A DNA stretch of 64,000 nucleotides, taken from assembly GCA_024516155.1 (NCBI GenBank), contig JAJJXM010000061.1, forward strand, positions 1-64,000. Reading direction: 5' to 3'. The stretch is from Pyronema omphalodes. Its lineage: Eukaryota > Ascomycota > Pezizomycetes > Pezizales > Pyronemataceae. Positions 11,641-24,095 of the stretch are shown here, in pieces; the first letter of the stretch is position 1, and every line of letters starts with the position of its first letter. The position numbers and the translations under genes are program-made. Below the pieces are notes generated by a model. The model was not told where the DNA came from, made no database searches, and saw only the letters and a list, made by a program, of their open reading frames with translations.

Positions 11641-13137
11641 CCCTCTAATAAGTGAAAATAAAAACAGAGAAACCATCATTTCCTTTTGGCCTTAGGATTG
11701 GGATTTCCGGTACCTGTTGTAACTATATTTGGTTTAGGTTTGGTTTAGTTGGCGGCGATGTAGCGTGGGTTTTTAGGCTTCTTCGTTTTGGGTATCGCTT
11801 GTGTTTGTTTAGTTTCTCTGCGCTGTAAACTTCTGGTGCCTGACTTGTCGGTTTGTCGGTCTGTCGGTCTATCGGTCCTTTTGTGCATCGCTTGGATTTT
11901 TGATTTCTTTTCTTTGAGTGCCTGGGGAAAAGTACAGTTGTAACAGCCTTTCCATTTTAAGGAGGTTCATCACTTCATAACTCCTTGGTAACTTGGTAAC
12001 TTCAGTCCTCTTGACTTCATAACTTCGTTTCCTTCGTTTCCTTCGTTTCCTTTATTCGCCGCCACTACCTCTTCTGGTCTTAACTGTAAATAACTTAGTT
12101 TCCGTTTCCGTTTGATGGCCGCGCCAGGAACAGGGTGGAGAGAAGGAAGGGAAGGGAAATAGAGGAATCATATGGTGGTTATTACACTGTATACACCGAC
12201 GATGATTGCATGAGTAATTCTAACTACTCTGTAATATACTACTGCTACTACAGTCGACTACTCTCGTTAACCGCCGTGGAAAATAGAAACAAAAACGAGT
12301 CATCTCGGTGTTTGTAGTTTGGTTGCAAGTTCGTAATTATTGTACTGTCGATTCGATTCTGTCGATTCTGTCCTTGATTCTCATTGATTTTCTTCAACTC
12401 CGGTCGACTGTCTTCGATTCTCATTGATTCTCATCGATTCTTGATTCGCCATCGCAACAGTAGCCTCTTGCTTCAATTAATTAACTCACAGCTTCTGCAG
12501 CAACTGTGAGAATTATAATTCTTCCTTCCTTTTTTTTTCCTTCCCTTTTTCCAAAAAGTCGCAAAAAAAGAATTTCCTCATCTCATAATCCTTTTTATAT
12601 TTTCCTTCTTTAGTCACTCTTTAACTTTCCTCGAAACTTTCCTCGATCCATCCACCTCGCTTCCTCGTCGCCTTTCGCTTCCCACCGCAGACTGCTCGAC
12701 ATTCGACTTACTTTCAACCCTTAAAGCAACCCTAGTCCCTGGTCCTTAGTCCCTAGTCGCTAGTCCCTGGTCCCTTACAACCTTGAACCCACCATCCCAT
12801 CCTCACCCTCCCTAGGTACTGCAGTCTCCTTCAAGTTCCCAAGTTCGCCGCCCACTGGTTCTCAACCCAACCCAACCCAACCCAGTCCAGCCCAGTCGAA
12901 TACACCTCCAGGATTCGCACCACGATCGTTTTTAACACCGCGAAACATCCGCCGCAGTTTTGTAATCGAGAGAAAATAGTCGTTTAATAACAGCAACCAG
13001 CAGACAGAGCAAGCAGCGACCAGCGACTAGAGAAGGCAGAGAAGGCAGCAACCAGAGAAACCGGAGCAAGCAGCAACCAGAACAACCAGAGAAGACAGAG
13101 CGACTCCATCAACCCATCGCTTCAAAAAGTCCCCTAG

Positions 13138-16100
13138 ATGGACGACCCATTCCTCTCTCCCCGACGCGGGGGTGGGGATACCAGCACCAGCACCACCAAT
13201 ACCACCACCAACACCAATGTACCGTTAGATCTCGACAGCACACCTATATTGACGCGCGCAACCACATCACCAGCGCAATTAAAGCGAACATTACAAGCGC
13301 ATTTAACCGAGACCAGAAAGCGACTTGAAGGAGCGGGTCAGTTGGGGAAGGATTTAGTTAAGCAGGAGGAAGAGATTGAAAGTCGGTTAAGGGAGCTGGA
13401 AGAAAGTGGTGGAAGGATTGATCCAGAGTTGAAAAGAAAGTTGGCGGAACTTGAAAAGGAATATAATGAAGTTGGAAGGGAAACTACTAGAGCTATGTTG
13501 ACGAATAGAGTCGTTGTCGGTCAGCAGAATGGGAATGTGAGTGTCTTCTTAAGACTTCGCTATGCTTCGCTATGCTTCGCTATGCTTAGCTATGCTTCCC
13601 AAGGCTACACATTGCGCGCGATTCGCTTCGGAAAAGTTGAAGGGAGGACTATCGGGCTGACTGAAATAGGTTATGGCTTCTCCTGCAGCAACTACCCTAT
13701 CTAGTCTCGGGGCCGCCTCGCCTAATAAAGCCGCTTCCTCTCGCCGGGCCAGAAATCAACCCTCTCGTCAACATGACCTCGAATTTGCCGCTGAGCTAGG
13801 CCAGGGATTAATCGCAGAAGTTCGAAAGCTTCAGGGACTACTATCCGAACGAGATGAAACACTTAAGATTGTACAGCTCGAAAAATCACGGCTGGAAGAT
13901 CAAGTTGCTGTAATCGAATCGCGGTTAAGATCTCTCGATGATAATGAACAAAAGTTCAAGGAGGAGAATTGGAATTTGGAACTTTTGATTCAGGACTTGA
14001 ATGCTCAGGCTACAGAACAAAAGGAGGTCGAACAGAAATTACAAGCTCAGCTAAGAGAACTGGAATATGAAAAGAATCAGGCAATCAAGGAGCTCGATAA
14101 CATGAAGATCAAGTTTGAAAAGGTTAATGAAGAGCTGGATGTTACCTCAAGGCACAATGAAAGCGAAATTAATGCGTTAAAAAGAGCTTTGGCTACTGCG
14201 GAGGCAGACAAGGAGAACTTGCAGAGTAAAGTCAAGGACCTTGAAGTGGAATTGGAGGAGAGTCACAGTATTGCTATGAGGCTACGAATGCAGCAAGAGC
14301 GAAGAGAAGCCGAGGAAAAGAGGGATCCGTTTGATCTTCCCCCGCCAGAGGAAGATGATCCGGAAGAATCACTACCTCAATCGCCGACCAAACACACACC
14401 CCGCCATGGCCAGCTTGAAGCGGAAACCCTCAAGTCGTCATTACACCATGCCCACAGACTTATCCAGAACTTGCGATCCAACATGCACCGCGAAAAGACG
14501 GAAAAGAACGAGCTCAAGCGGTTGTTACAGGAGACCAGAGACGAATTAGAGTCCGTTCGCAACGGCAACTTTTCGGCCACAACTCCCAAAGAGAAGCGTC
14601 GTCGCCCCGATGGTACATTCAAGAAATTACCAAAGGCCAGCGTCGCCCTTCTTGGAATTGCCCGCAAGAGCAAGGACGAGGTCGTAAACGTCGAGCAGCC
14701 CAAGCCTCAGCGTAGCCGGGAGCGTATGCGCCCTATCCACGATGACGAATGGGAGGAGGCTCAAGAGGAGATCAGCTCAGAGTACGGACGTGCCCCTGGT
14801 GCTTACGTCTCCTCTGTTGCTCCTACTGACAATGAGGACGATACCGCTTTCGACACTGCTTACGAAAAGGATGCTACTGATGACTTTGACACTGCTCATG
14901 AGAACGATCTTACCGAGACTGAGGCCTACCACACTGTTCACGAACTCGACAGCCCCATCCGTGATGAACCTACCTCTGCCGATGAACTCACCGAGACTGA
15001 AGGAAACGTTCGCACTGTTAAGCCAAAGTCATCCGGTCTTTCTTCTCGCAGTCTCCGTCCTCAGCGCCTCGCCCAGCTTCGTCACCAGAGATCCAGCATC
15101 GTTTCTACTGCTTCAACTGACGATGACGACTATGATCAATACGACCCATACCGCTTCACCTCTGCCGACCAAGACGACGAGCCCTACAGCCCAGATGGAC
15201 AGTATGAAGACGACCTCGGTGCTTTGTCCCCGACTATGAACCCTCGTTTGAAGTTGCGCATCAACCGGAACCCTCGTGGAAAGCCCAACCGTTTCAACGA
15301 AGCCAACATGTTCAACCAAAACATGTTTGGCATTGACAGCAGTCCTGCTTCTGCCAACAGTCCATCCAGCTTCAATGACTCTCCTCGCGCTGATAGGTTC
15401 GTCCGCAACACGGCTCCTGAGATCAGAAAGTCGTTGTTTGCGGAGCTTGGAAACTCACCGGGTATGATGAGCACTGATGGGGATGATGATGTTGATGAAA
15501 CTCCCTGTAAAAGACTCGCGCCGGCACTCTTTAATAGAGAGATTTTGCCGGTCGATTATGAGCAGGAAGAGGTTGAAATGGTTGATTCTGGTATGATGAC
15601 GGAGGAACCTTATCCTGAGGTCCCGATGTTGGTGCAGGATGAGGATGGTATGAGTGATCGCCCTAGTACGGCTGGTACGGTCGTTGGAACAGCGGCATTG
15701 GCGGCGTTGGGAGGTGCTGCTGGAGCGACTCTGCTTTCTGAAAGCCAGAAGGAGGTTGAAGTCCCAAGAGAGCCGGTCGTTATGTGTGATACCGGCATGC
15801 AATGGGAGGAGCTGGAGGAATACAAGATTTACTATGCTGAGACTTCGGTTCAGGCAGAGGAAAGCATTGTACCAGTGGAGATGAAGGAGATTAGTGTCCA
15901 AGCTGAGGAAGTCATCGTTCCAGTTGAGATGGTGGAGACTTTTGTCCAGGCTGAGGAGGTTGTCGTTCCTGTCGAGGTCTTCTCAGCTTCGACCCAGAGC
16001 GACCCAGAGCCTGTAATCGTCTTGCCAGAGTTGATCCACTTTGGAACTCAATCCGACCCTGAGCCTGAGGTGGTCCTTCCGGAACAGGTTCATTTTGGAA

Positions 16101-19010
16101 CTCAGTCGGAACCTGAGCCTGAGGTCGTCGTCCCCGAGACTGTCCACTTTGGTACTCAATCCGACCCCGAGCCCGAACCCGAAGTTCTCCCGGCTCCTAC
16201 TTTTACCTTCGTCAACGGAGTTCCTCTCGAGACCGAACCCGTTGAAGAACCAGCACCAGAGCCAGTTATCGTCATCAAGGAGGTCATAAAGGAAGTCCCC
16301 ATCATTAAAGAAGTGGTCAAGGAAGTCCCCATCATTAAGGAAGTCCTCGTCCCGGCCGAGAAGGAACCCCTCCCTCCCTCCACCTTTGTTCGCTGCCAGT
16401 CTGTCGAGACTGAACCCGTCGAGGAACCTCTTGAGGAAGTTCGAGAACTTAAGCGCCCTGTTCTTGCATTCTCCCCCATCACTTCTGAAGCTATCGCACC
16501 TATCGCCCCCGCACCTTCACCAATCTTCGCCATCCCAATGCCTTCTGCTCCTGTCGCTGTTGGATCTAAGGGAGGAGATGAGTCGGATGATGAAGCCCGT
16601 AAGGTTTCTGATCGCACGGCATCTAGTCGCTCCCCATCACCTACCCCATCCGCCGCTGAGAAGAAGGGATTCTTTTCTACCCTCTTTGGAGGAAGGAAAC
16701 ACAAAGAAGGCGAGTCTTCTGTTAAGAGCAAGAAGTCTTTCTCCTCTTTGTCGTCCAAGAAGAGTTTCTCCCTATCGCTTCGTAGCAAGAAGTCGTTCAG
16801 TAGTACTGAGGAAGCGGTTGCAGAGCTCGAGGAGCCGGTGCAACAGAGGAGAATGGAGAAGAAGCAGGAAGAGGAGAGGAGGAGACAGGAGGAGGAGAGG
16901 AGAAGACAGGAGGAGGAGAGGAAGAGACAGCAGGAGGAGGAGATGCAGAGGCAGAAGGAGGAAGAAAACCGAATGAAGCTTCCCGAACCTCCTATGATCA
17001 GCCCATTGTCAATTGGTCTACCACCACCAACACCAACATTGTATGTTACTAGCGACATGTCATGCCAGACAGATATGACTGCGGATGATATCGCCATGGT
17101 TGAAATGGAGGCTGCAACCCCCCGCGCTGTACAAATGGCGCCGGTACCTGCTTTTATTACACAGCCAGCACTTACTACAGCTCCTGCGGCCCGCGCAACG
17201 CCCGCAGCAATCCCAGCTACCACAGCAGCGGCGACAACTGCGACAACTGCAGCGACCACTGCATACCCCGTCGAGCTCGAGGCTTCGGAGCCTGTGCCCG
17301 CACCATTCACAATGCGCACACCACCAGTTCTCAGCCGTCCTACAGCCGAAGGCCGACCCGAGACACCGCAAACCCCATCGCGAGCAAGCAGCGATTCCTA
17401 CCCCAAGAACCGTATGGGCGCTGAAGGAGTACGGATCATTAGCAATGCCAGCTCTGTTATCCGACCAGACAGTAGTAGCAGTTTACGAGAGCTTCGGGGA
17501 ATTCCCACATTATTAGGAGACCGGGGAGCTATAGGATCACAGAGTAATCCTGCGCATTACCCAGAAACCATTGAGGCGCCAGCTAATCATGCAGCTGCAG
17601 ATGCGCGATCACATGACATGCCACCCCCTCCTATTCCTAGGGCGGCAAATGGTTTATCTATACGACCCCGCACACCCGCTGAGTCTTCTAGACAGCCTAT
17701 CGCTGGACCAAGCAGCACAGGACATAGTCAGAATCAGCAGACACAGAGTCAGAGTCAACACTCAAGTTACTCTAGTCGATACACCTCCAATCCTAACGAG
17801 CGAACCGATCTCCGTCCTTCAACGGGCTCATCATCCCTCGCTACACCCGCCGCTGGAAAACAGACTAAATTCAGCGCTACAAGAAGCGAAGTATCCTCTC
17901 CTGGCTCCAGAAGAAGTTCCTTGTCATCATTCGTCACGGAGCTCGACGATCGCTTCGCAATGGTGCATGATGGCTATCCATCCACTTCCGCGCAGGCATC
18001 TCAGCCCGCCACAGATCCTCGCGTGATCCAAGCCATCACACAAACCATGATTGGAGAATATCTCTGGAAGTATACCCGGAATACAGGTCGGGGTACAATG
18101 AGCAATACTCGACACAAGAGATTCTTCTGGATTCATCCCTACACAAGAACTCTCTACTGGTCCGAACGGGATCCACAAACAGCCGGTAGAGCGGAGCTAA
18201 GAGCGAAATCGGTAGCTATAGAAGCTGTTAGAGTCGTCACGGATGATAATGTTTCTCCCCCGGGACTCCATAGGAAGAGTTTAGTTATCATTACCCCCGG
18301 GAGAACTCTGAAGTTTACCGCCCCGACCGGTGTCAGACATGAGGTTTGGTTTAATGCTTTGTCATACCTGCTGCTACGAGATGCACAGGAAGGAACCGTC
18401 GGACAGGAAACAGTGGAGGGCTTGGTCCAGGATGAGACAGAGGTATATCAACCCCAGCAACCAACAAGTCCTTATTCCCCCAGTAATCGCGGGAATCCCG
18501 GTGGTGGGGGTGGAAGCGTCGTCGGCGGTGGAGGAGGAGGCGGCTCCCTCTCAAGTCTAAGAAGCCGTAACAGCAGCCCCCCAAGAGGCGGAAACCAATC
18601 CGTCATATCCCAACGAACACCAGGGAAACAAGGGAGTCTAAGTAAACTCAGTAATATCTTCCGACCAAATAGTGGGTTTGGGAGTTATTCGACGAGAGAT
18701 GGGGCAGGGAGTGTGTATGGAATAAGTGAGGCTAGTCAATCCGGGGAGGAAATTGGCGGCGGAGGAATGTGTGCCCATGGTCATATGAATGATGATGCAG
18801 ATGGGTTAGAGAATGTTAGGGCTTGTTGTGGGGGTGAGTATTCCATTTTTTTAGGGAAGGGGAGTTGGATGATCTTGGATAAGGCAGGCTAATGATAAAA
18901 TAGGAATGCACGACGTAGGAACTCTATCACGAAAAGGAGGGAAGAAATCTTCAAGATCTTCAACGCATCGAGGTCAACATGCTCATGGTCATTCACATAG
19001 TCATGGATGA
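13138..19010 (+). CDS. ApsA/Num1/Mcp5-family cortical anchor: coiled coils plus C-terminal PH domain
   Basis: Family role (known): binds plasma-membrane PI(4,5)P2 through its PH domain and anchors dynein and mitochondria at the cortex for nuclear migration. Exons 13138-13536, 13670-18833, 18904-19010; introns 133 and 70 bp; product 1,889 aa. Seen: exon 1 has a heptad-rich coiled coil (about 42-118); a second long coiled coil covers about 160-370; acidic, disordered repeats near 520-580; a tandem array of 'VQAEE..VPVE' and 'HFGTQSDPEPEVVLPE' units at about 857-977, then IIKEV repeats; a charged EERRRQEE stretch; the PH domain at about 1585-1705 (WKYTRNTGRG.., RKSLVIITPGRTLKF, HEVWFNALSYLL). 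The last exon restores the tail ending in HAHGHSHSHG; without it translation would run into intron 2. Start ATG 13138 follows a long CAACC-rich leader. Intron 1 carries a fourfold CTTCGCTATG repeat. Confidence 0.92.
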
Positions 19011-20164
19011 TTATTATTCGTCTAGTATTTAATTACCGCTTTTTTTTTCTTTTGTATAAGTTTTCTTTTTATTATTTATTATTTTTTTTTTCTTTTCTTT
19101 TGTATTGGTTCTTTTTTCTGTATGAGGTTTTACTTTTATTACTACTTTACTTGTGGATTGTTATATCCGATATCATGCTTTTTGGTGGGGCACACAAAAC
19201 GCACAGGTCTTTTTTGATTTTTTCTTTTTGTTATAAATACTCCTGGTTCCTTTTCTTTTGTTTGTTTGTTTGTTTACTTTTTTTGGATCGCTGCATACCG
19301 ACTACTATTATAAGTCTACGGCCGACTTTATTTCTTTTGTTTTGAAGTTTTGAAGTTTTGAAGTTTTGAAGTTCTTTTTGGTGTTACTTGTCTTGTGTTT
19401 GTCTATTGTGTGTATGGTTTTCCTGCTTTGTGGAATTATTGTATGGTTATTATTTTGTGTATTTTTTTTTTCTTTTCTTTTTTTACTATTGTTTGGTTAC
19501 TGTGTGCTTGATTGCGCGATTACGTAAGCGATTCAACACAAATTGGAGTTTCCTTTTCCTTTCCTTTTCCTTTTTTTTGTTTTGCCTTTTTTTTGTTTTG
19601 CCTTTTTTGGACAGAAGGATGTGCGGGATTGGTGGTGCATTGGGGATTGGTGCCGGTGGTGCATTGTATGGAATTGGGGATTGGGGATTGGGGATGGGAT
19701 AGGGATTGGGGATTGCGGATTGGGGATTGGATGCGGGATAGGGATTGGGGATGGGAGGTACTTTGTTTACTGTTTACTTTGTCTGTCTACTGTCTACTTT
19801 TAGGAAGGAATAAAATATATGATTCTCTTTTATTTTTATTTTTACGGGTTTACGGGGTTATTCTTTTATGGGTGCAAGGGTTTACGGGTGCAAGGGTGCA
19901 AGGGTTTACGGGTGTAATACTTTATCAGTTTGCACTTGGCGTGATATGCTTTTTTTTTTTTTTGGGTTGGGTTGATTTGGGTTGGGTTGGGTTGGGTTGG
20001 GTTGGGTTGGGTGGTGTTGGGTTGGGTTGATTTGGGCTGGGCTACTGTTGTGTTGTGTTGTGTTGGCTTGGGCTACTGTTGGTATAAGGTATAAGGTATC
20101 AATTTCATTATATAGGGATGGAGTAGACTTCAATATCCTCACCCTCACCCTCACCCTTACCCTT

Positions 20165-20315
20165 ACCCTGCTGGCTTGTAGGCTGGCTGGCGGTCTGGCT
20201 TGTAGGTTGGCTGGCTGGCTGGCTTGTAGGTTGGCTGGCTGGCTGGCTGGTTTTCTGGCGGTCTGGCTTGCTTGTAGGATGGCTGGTTTGCTGGCAGGCA
20301 GGCAGGCTGGCTGGC
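20165..20315 (+). repeat. GGCTGGCT(TGTAGGTT) tandem array
   Basis: A variable array of GGCT units interspersed with TGTAGG[CT]T. On the minus strand it reads as poly-(Gln-Pro-Ala-Ser). No function is visible. Confidence 0.85.
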
Positions 20316-20387
20316 TGGATCAATACCTAGGAGCTTGGTTATAACCCATAGCCACTGTGGAAGACACAACACAGAACAACACAACAC

Positions 20388-20545
20388 CATAGGAGCAGAG
20401 CAGAGCATAACAAGATGGAAGCAGAGCAGAGCATAACACCATGGGAGCAGAGCAGAGCATAACACGATGGAAGCAGAGCAGAGCAGAGCATAACAAGATG
20501 GAAGCAGAGCAGAGCAGAGCATAACACAACACAACACAACACAAC
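20388..20545 (+). repeat. Minisatellite GCAGAGCAGAGCATAACA(C/A)(C/G)ATGGAA
   Basis: Five or six units of about 26-31 bp: AGCAGAGC blocks of varying number, then ATAACA, then (A)GATGGA or CCATGGGA. It ends in a (CAACA)n tract at 20522-20552. The minus-strand frames are Cys/Leu/Ser repeats and not credible proteins. Confidence 0.85.
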
Positions 20546-20608
20546 ACAACACTGCCAGGATACAATCCACATAACCAAACTCCCATCCAGACCTCCCAAC
20601 CGTATAGC

Positions 20609-21219
20609 CAGTTTACCGGGTAAAATCGTAAACCAGGTAAACTGAACTGACAATTCACAGCTAGTTGGTGCAGTTTTGGTGTCCCGGATCTACACAGTTG
20701 GTTCAGTTTTGAGGGTTCCATAGAACCAGGTAACTGCAGTGCACTGATTAAACGGACTCGATAAATACAAACCAGTTTAACCGCATCGGGAACCTGTGCA
20801 TGCAGGAATAAACAATGTATTCAACCTCGTTTGAACCCATCGGTGGCCGAGCCTGCCAGTATCTCAACCCTCCTTAAGCCACCATTTTGCGATGACTGCC
20901 AAGTCTGAGCTGCTGTTTTCCGAATGCACGCGGATCATTGTATAGGACCGCTATTGAATGCGGGCAGATACTCTGGAGGCCATTGATGGGCTTAAGAGCT
21001 ACAATCGCGGGCGTCATTTGTGATTTCTAGGGACACAATTAGTATAGACTTTTGTTATTCACGCACTGAATAATATTCATTTCCCCTTCATACACCAGTT
21101 CCTCTGGACAAACCAGTTTTCACAGTTTTAAACAGTTCACCTGGTTTGCCAAGCCTTGGATTCAGTTAACTGGTTTTCGCAGTTTAACCAGTTTATACTA
21201 CTGGCAGTAAACTGAACTG
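20609..21219. repeat. Degenerate CAGTTT/AAACTG-rich block, possible decayed DNA transposon
   Basis: The left end (CAGTTTACCGGGTAAA.., 20609) and the right end read inward from 21214 (CAGTTTACTGCCAGTA..) form an imperfect inverted pair. A 13-bp direct repeat GTAAACTGAACTG occurs at 20637-20649 and 21207-21219. The words AACTGG and CAGTTT recur many times across the block and up to about 21295. No transposase frame and no target-site duplication are visible. Confidence 0.35.
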
Positions 21220-22027
21220 GGTCGCCGTACAGTTGTCATATTCCAACAGTCCGTACAGTCCGTTTTGGTCGTCATTTTGAACTGGTTTGTACGACTGGGA
21301 GGTCTGCTCCCATGTATCTATCCACCAGCACATCCAACGTATATAACCAACGTATATAACCAAGTATATAACCATCAATGAAAAACCCAACCAAACCGGT
21401 GCCAGGTATTTTTATTTCTTAAAGGCTCCCAGATCAGCCTCGAGCAAATAATTATAACTAATGTTTATACCCTTGGACATTGGGAATAAGAGGTGATGTT
21501 TATGATGCTGGAAGGGTGAGAGGCTGGAAGGGTGAGATGCTGGATGGGTTAGAAATGGGAAATCAAGCATCGATTTACTTAATCACCATATGTGATATCT
21601 ATATCTATATCTATATCCCCAGCGACGACCGACCGACCAACCAACCAACCAATCAACCAACCAACCGAGCAGTCAGTCAGTCAGTCAGTTGGCTAGGTAT
21701 CCGAAGACTAAGAAGCCTCGAAATAGGACCCGCGGCACGGTAAATATGCTGCTTGAAATCTTCTTCACTCGTGCAGTTATCATAAAATCCCTGGAAAACA
21801 TTTAACATTTAATATTGGAATGATGGAATGATGGAATATGAGTACATGTACATACGAGCATGAAGTAGGTTTGAGAGGATAAGATGTTGAATGAGAACAA
21901 CAAAAAAAAAGAGAAAAAAAAAGAGAACAACAACAAAAAAAGAGAATAAAAAAAGACCTGGAAGATAGATAGATACAGAATTATAGACGTAGATATAGAT
22001 AGTGTTAGGAGATTGCCAGGAACAGGA

Positions 22028-22840
22028 CAGAGTTTGGCACGGTCGGTCCGGTCCCGTCCCGAAGTAGGACCAGGACCAGCCATCCTGGAGGCACCATGGA
22101 TGGGACGGACCGTGGGTGACCACAACTATCGTTACTATCGGTCACTCGAAGCCGACAGCTTTTTACTACGGCTTATGGTGTTTTGCTAAAAATGATTCTG
22201 ATGCATTGCACGAATTGAAACTTTTCCCTGCACATAAATGCATGCTTCTCCATTCTTCTCGAATGAAAACGACTTTTGAGAGGAGAGGTAGGGTGTTCTT
22301 TTCCTAATCTCAACAGGCGTAGAGGACGGCGATGAAAATATTCACATATTCTTGTTCTTCTGGCATTTCGGTGATTGCGGTTGTCGTTCGACCTACACGG
22401 CAATGAAAGAAGTGGAAAATTCTTGCAGGTAGAAGATGGGAAGGTAGAATATGGAGTGTGAAGGATACAAGAAGCTTCAAGCATTGAGAGCGGGATCGTA
22501 CTTTATTAGGAAACAAAAATAATACCATAGGCAGTCAAACTATTGCTGGGTAGAGCGTGCACCTGCAGTGGGGCGTAAAAGTCTTACCAAAGTCCAGAAT
22601 GAAGGGTTTATCTACTACAGTGCTGAAAACTTCACTGCTGCGGCCCATAATATCTGGTAAACTTGAACTGAATCGCCCCCGGCAAACTAGCTCACCTGAA
22701 ACCCACGGTCCTGCCGTCACCCGTCGTCCCGTCCGGTTCAAGTTGGCGGACAGGACCGGACCACATAGTAGCCGTCCGTCCGAAGTCGTGGACGGGACCG
22801 GACGACCAGTGTGGTCCTGGACGGACCGTGCCGAACTCTG
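22028..22840. mobile_element. hAT-like non-autonomous element, copy A
   Basis: The ends are CAGAGTTTGGCACGGTC and (inverted) CAGAGTTCGGCACGGTC, with GGTCCGTCC/GGACGGGACCGGAC words repeated subterminally. Flanking octamers GAACAGGA (22020-22027) and GAACAGGC (22841-22848) match at seven of eight bases, as expected for an 8-bp target-site duplication. CAG-type ends and 8-bp duplications are hallmarks of hAT elements. It is 813 bp with no recognisable transposase; the overlapping open frames inside are also present, diverged, in copy B but look non-coding. Confidence 0.85.
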
Positions 22841-23484
22841 GAACAGGCAATCCAGCTTGTGCGTATCAGAACAAGATCCTTGAGTACATTTCCTCAAGCC
22901 GAACCTTGACGCCTGGGGACACATTGGGACACCAACCGGGATATCATAAGGAAGATGAGACCAACCAACTTTTCTATCTACTATATATAATACTTCCTCT
23001 CTCGGTATCATCATCATCTATCCCTCCCTATCCTTGCGAACACATCTACCTTACGAACTTCAAGAAAGGAAGCTGTTTTTACTTCAAAAAGATGATGATG
23101 GTTGTAGGGGTGTATTGGGCCGGGAATTTACTTGCTGCTCAGATACAAGAGAAGACAGGAGGGAGGGGTTTAATATTTTTTTTTTTCTGCTTGGATTGCA
23201 CCGGATACTGAGAATGAGAGGTTGTGATGCATAAAGCAGGGGATAGTGAAGCGGCGGATAAAGACATCTTTGCTGGTTCGGTATTTGAGAGATGTATCGC
23301 CACAATGGTATTTTTTTGGATCGGAGTCATTTTGGCATATCAAATCAGATGAATGATACAAAATTGTGTACATTTGTAAGCTGGTAAGAGCATGGTGGAA
23401 ATAGCAGTGCATAGTTTGTAAAAAGTACTCACTGAAGAAGAAAAACCGGCGTAGTGGTTTTAAGAACTAGGACAGCTATTACGC

Positions 23485-23501
23485 GGGGGGGGGGGGGGGG
23501 G
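23485..23501 (+). repeat. Homopolymer run of 17 G
   Basis: Seventeen G followed by TGGGGGG. Length may be uncertain in assembly. Confidence 0.85.
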
Positions 23502-23763
23502 TGGGGGGCGATCAAAATATTACCTGCGGAATGATATAGAAATTCTTTAAGAACTCGATAAGGGGATAATAACCGACAACCAGCTGATCACGGGGAGTAG
23601 AAGAGGTGTCACGTGATCAATCCATCTCTTCTTAGAGAAAGGTGTGGAAATGGTCTTGTTTCTTGCAAGTATAGAAGCGGAGGCTCCTCCAATGAAATCG
23701 ATCCCCTTGGAAAGAGAGAATATCCTAGGTGTTAGGATACCATATGACTATATAAACTTAAAG

Positions 23764-24095
23764 CTGGCGGGGGCGTAACGAGGGATCCCCAGTAGTGTTG
23801 TGGTATCGTTGCCGGCATTTGCGCAAAAGATAACGGGTTCAAATCTCGTGTTGCTCCCGCTAGTGTCGTGTCCTTGGTTACCGGGTGTTTTCCTCTGGGG
23901 CGGTTTACGCGGTATCCAAGACACACAGTCACTCTCTCTGGTGAAAGGGTGCTTGAGTCTAGACGTGTGTTCAAAGGTGGCCCCGCGTACCTGGTTTATA
24001 CTTAATTGGGTGTAGACAGGCGGTGTAGTAAATTTGGAAAATTCGATACCTCAGGGTAGCATATAGAAATGAAAGATCATTATTATTATTCAAAG
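23764..24095 (+). mobile_element. Possible tRNA-derived SINE
   Basis: A Pol III box-B-like word GGGTTCAAATCTCG (23838-23851) with a pairable T-arm (ACGGG/CTCGT) lies about 40 bases after a box-A-like GTTGTGGTATCG. No acceptor stem or anticodon arm can be folded, so it is not a tRNA gene. The unit continues through unrelated unique sequence and ends in (ATT)n at 24079-24093, the usual shape of a tRNA-headed SINE. There is only one copy in this window, so the call is an inference. Confidence 0.3.

Larger units (their letters stand above)
4349..13137. other. 8.8-kb region without a supportable gene
   Basis: The region lies between divergently arranged ERG1 and the ApsA/Num1-type gene and includes both promoters. 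It holds a small inverted repeat (AACGGTGAAC 4613-4622, GTTCACCGT 4660-4668), C15-A29 homopolymers (5579-5622), GAGCCAT-type repeats (6065-6118), a G/T satellite (7800-7915), a 9-bp repeat (8900-8970), a CTGTGCTA satellite (9556-9755), (TGGG)n stretches (10138-10235), interrupted poly-C (10963-11010), A27 (11212-11238) and an unusual GC-rich patch (11290-11640). The open frames here are short, mutually overlapping and made of repeats. A stretch of 12.6-13.1 kb rich in CAACC/GCAACCAGA is probably 5' leader of the downstream gene. Confidence 0.6.

Noticed and set aside
16156..17319. 387-codon minus-strand frame within the ApsA/Num1-type gene
   Set aside because: It is antisense to a repetitive, Glu/Pro/Ala-rich coding region, which naturally leaves the opposite frame open as Ser/Gly/Val-rich; no conserved motif.
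20140..20170. Telomere-like CCCTCACCCTTACCC repeats
   Set aside because: The unit is CCCTTA/CCCTCA, short, internal and degenerate, not the CCCTAA of filamentous fungi.
22557..23017. Frames inside hAT-like element A as a transposase
   Set aside because: About 110-160 codons, no BED zinc finger or hAT dimerisation motif, and copy B keeps only a diverged, shorter version.
23780..23860. tRNA gene
   Set aside because: A T-arm is present, but neither an acceptor stem nor a proper anticodon arm can be paired; it is listed only as a SINE candidate.
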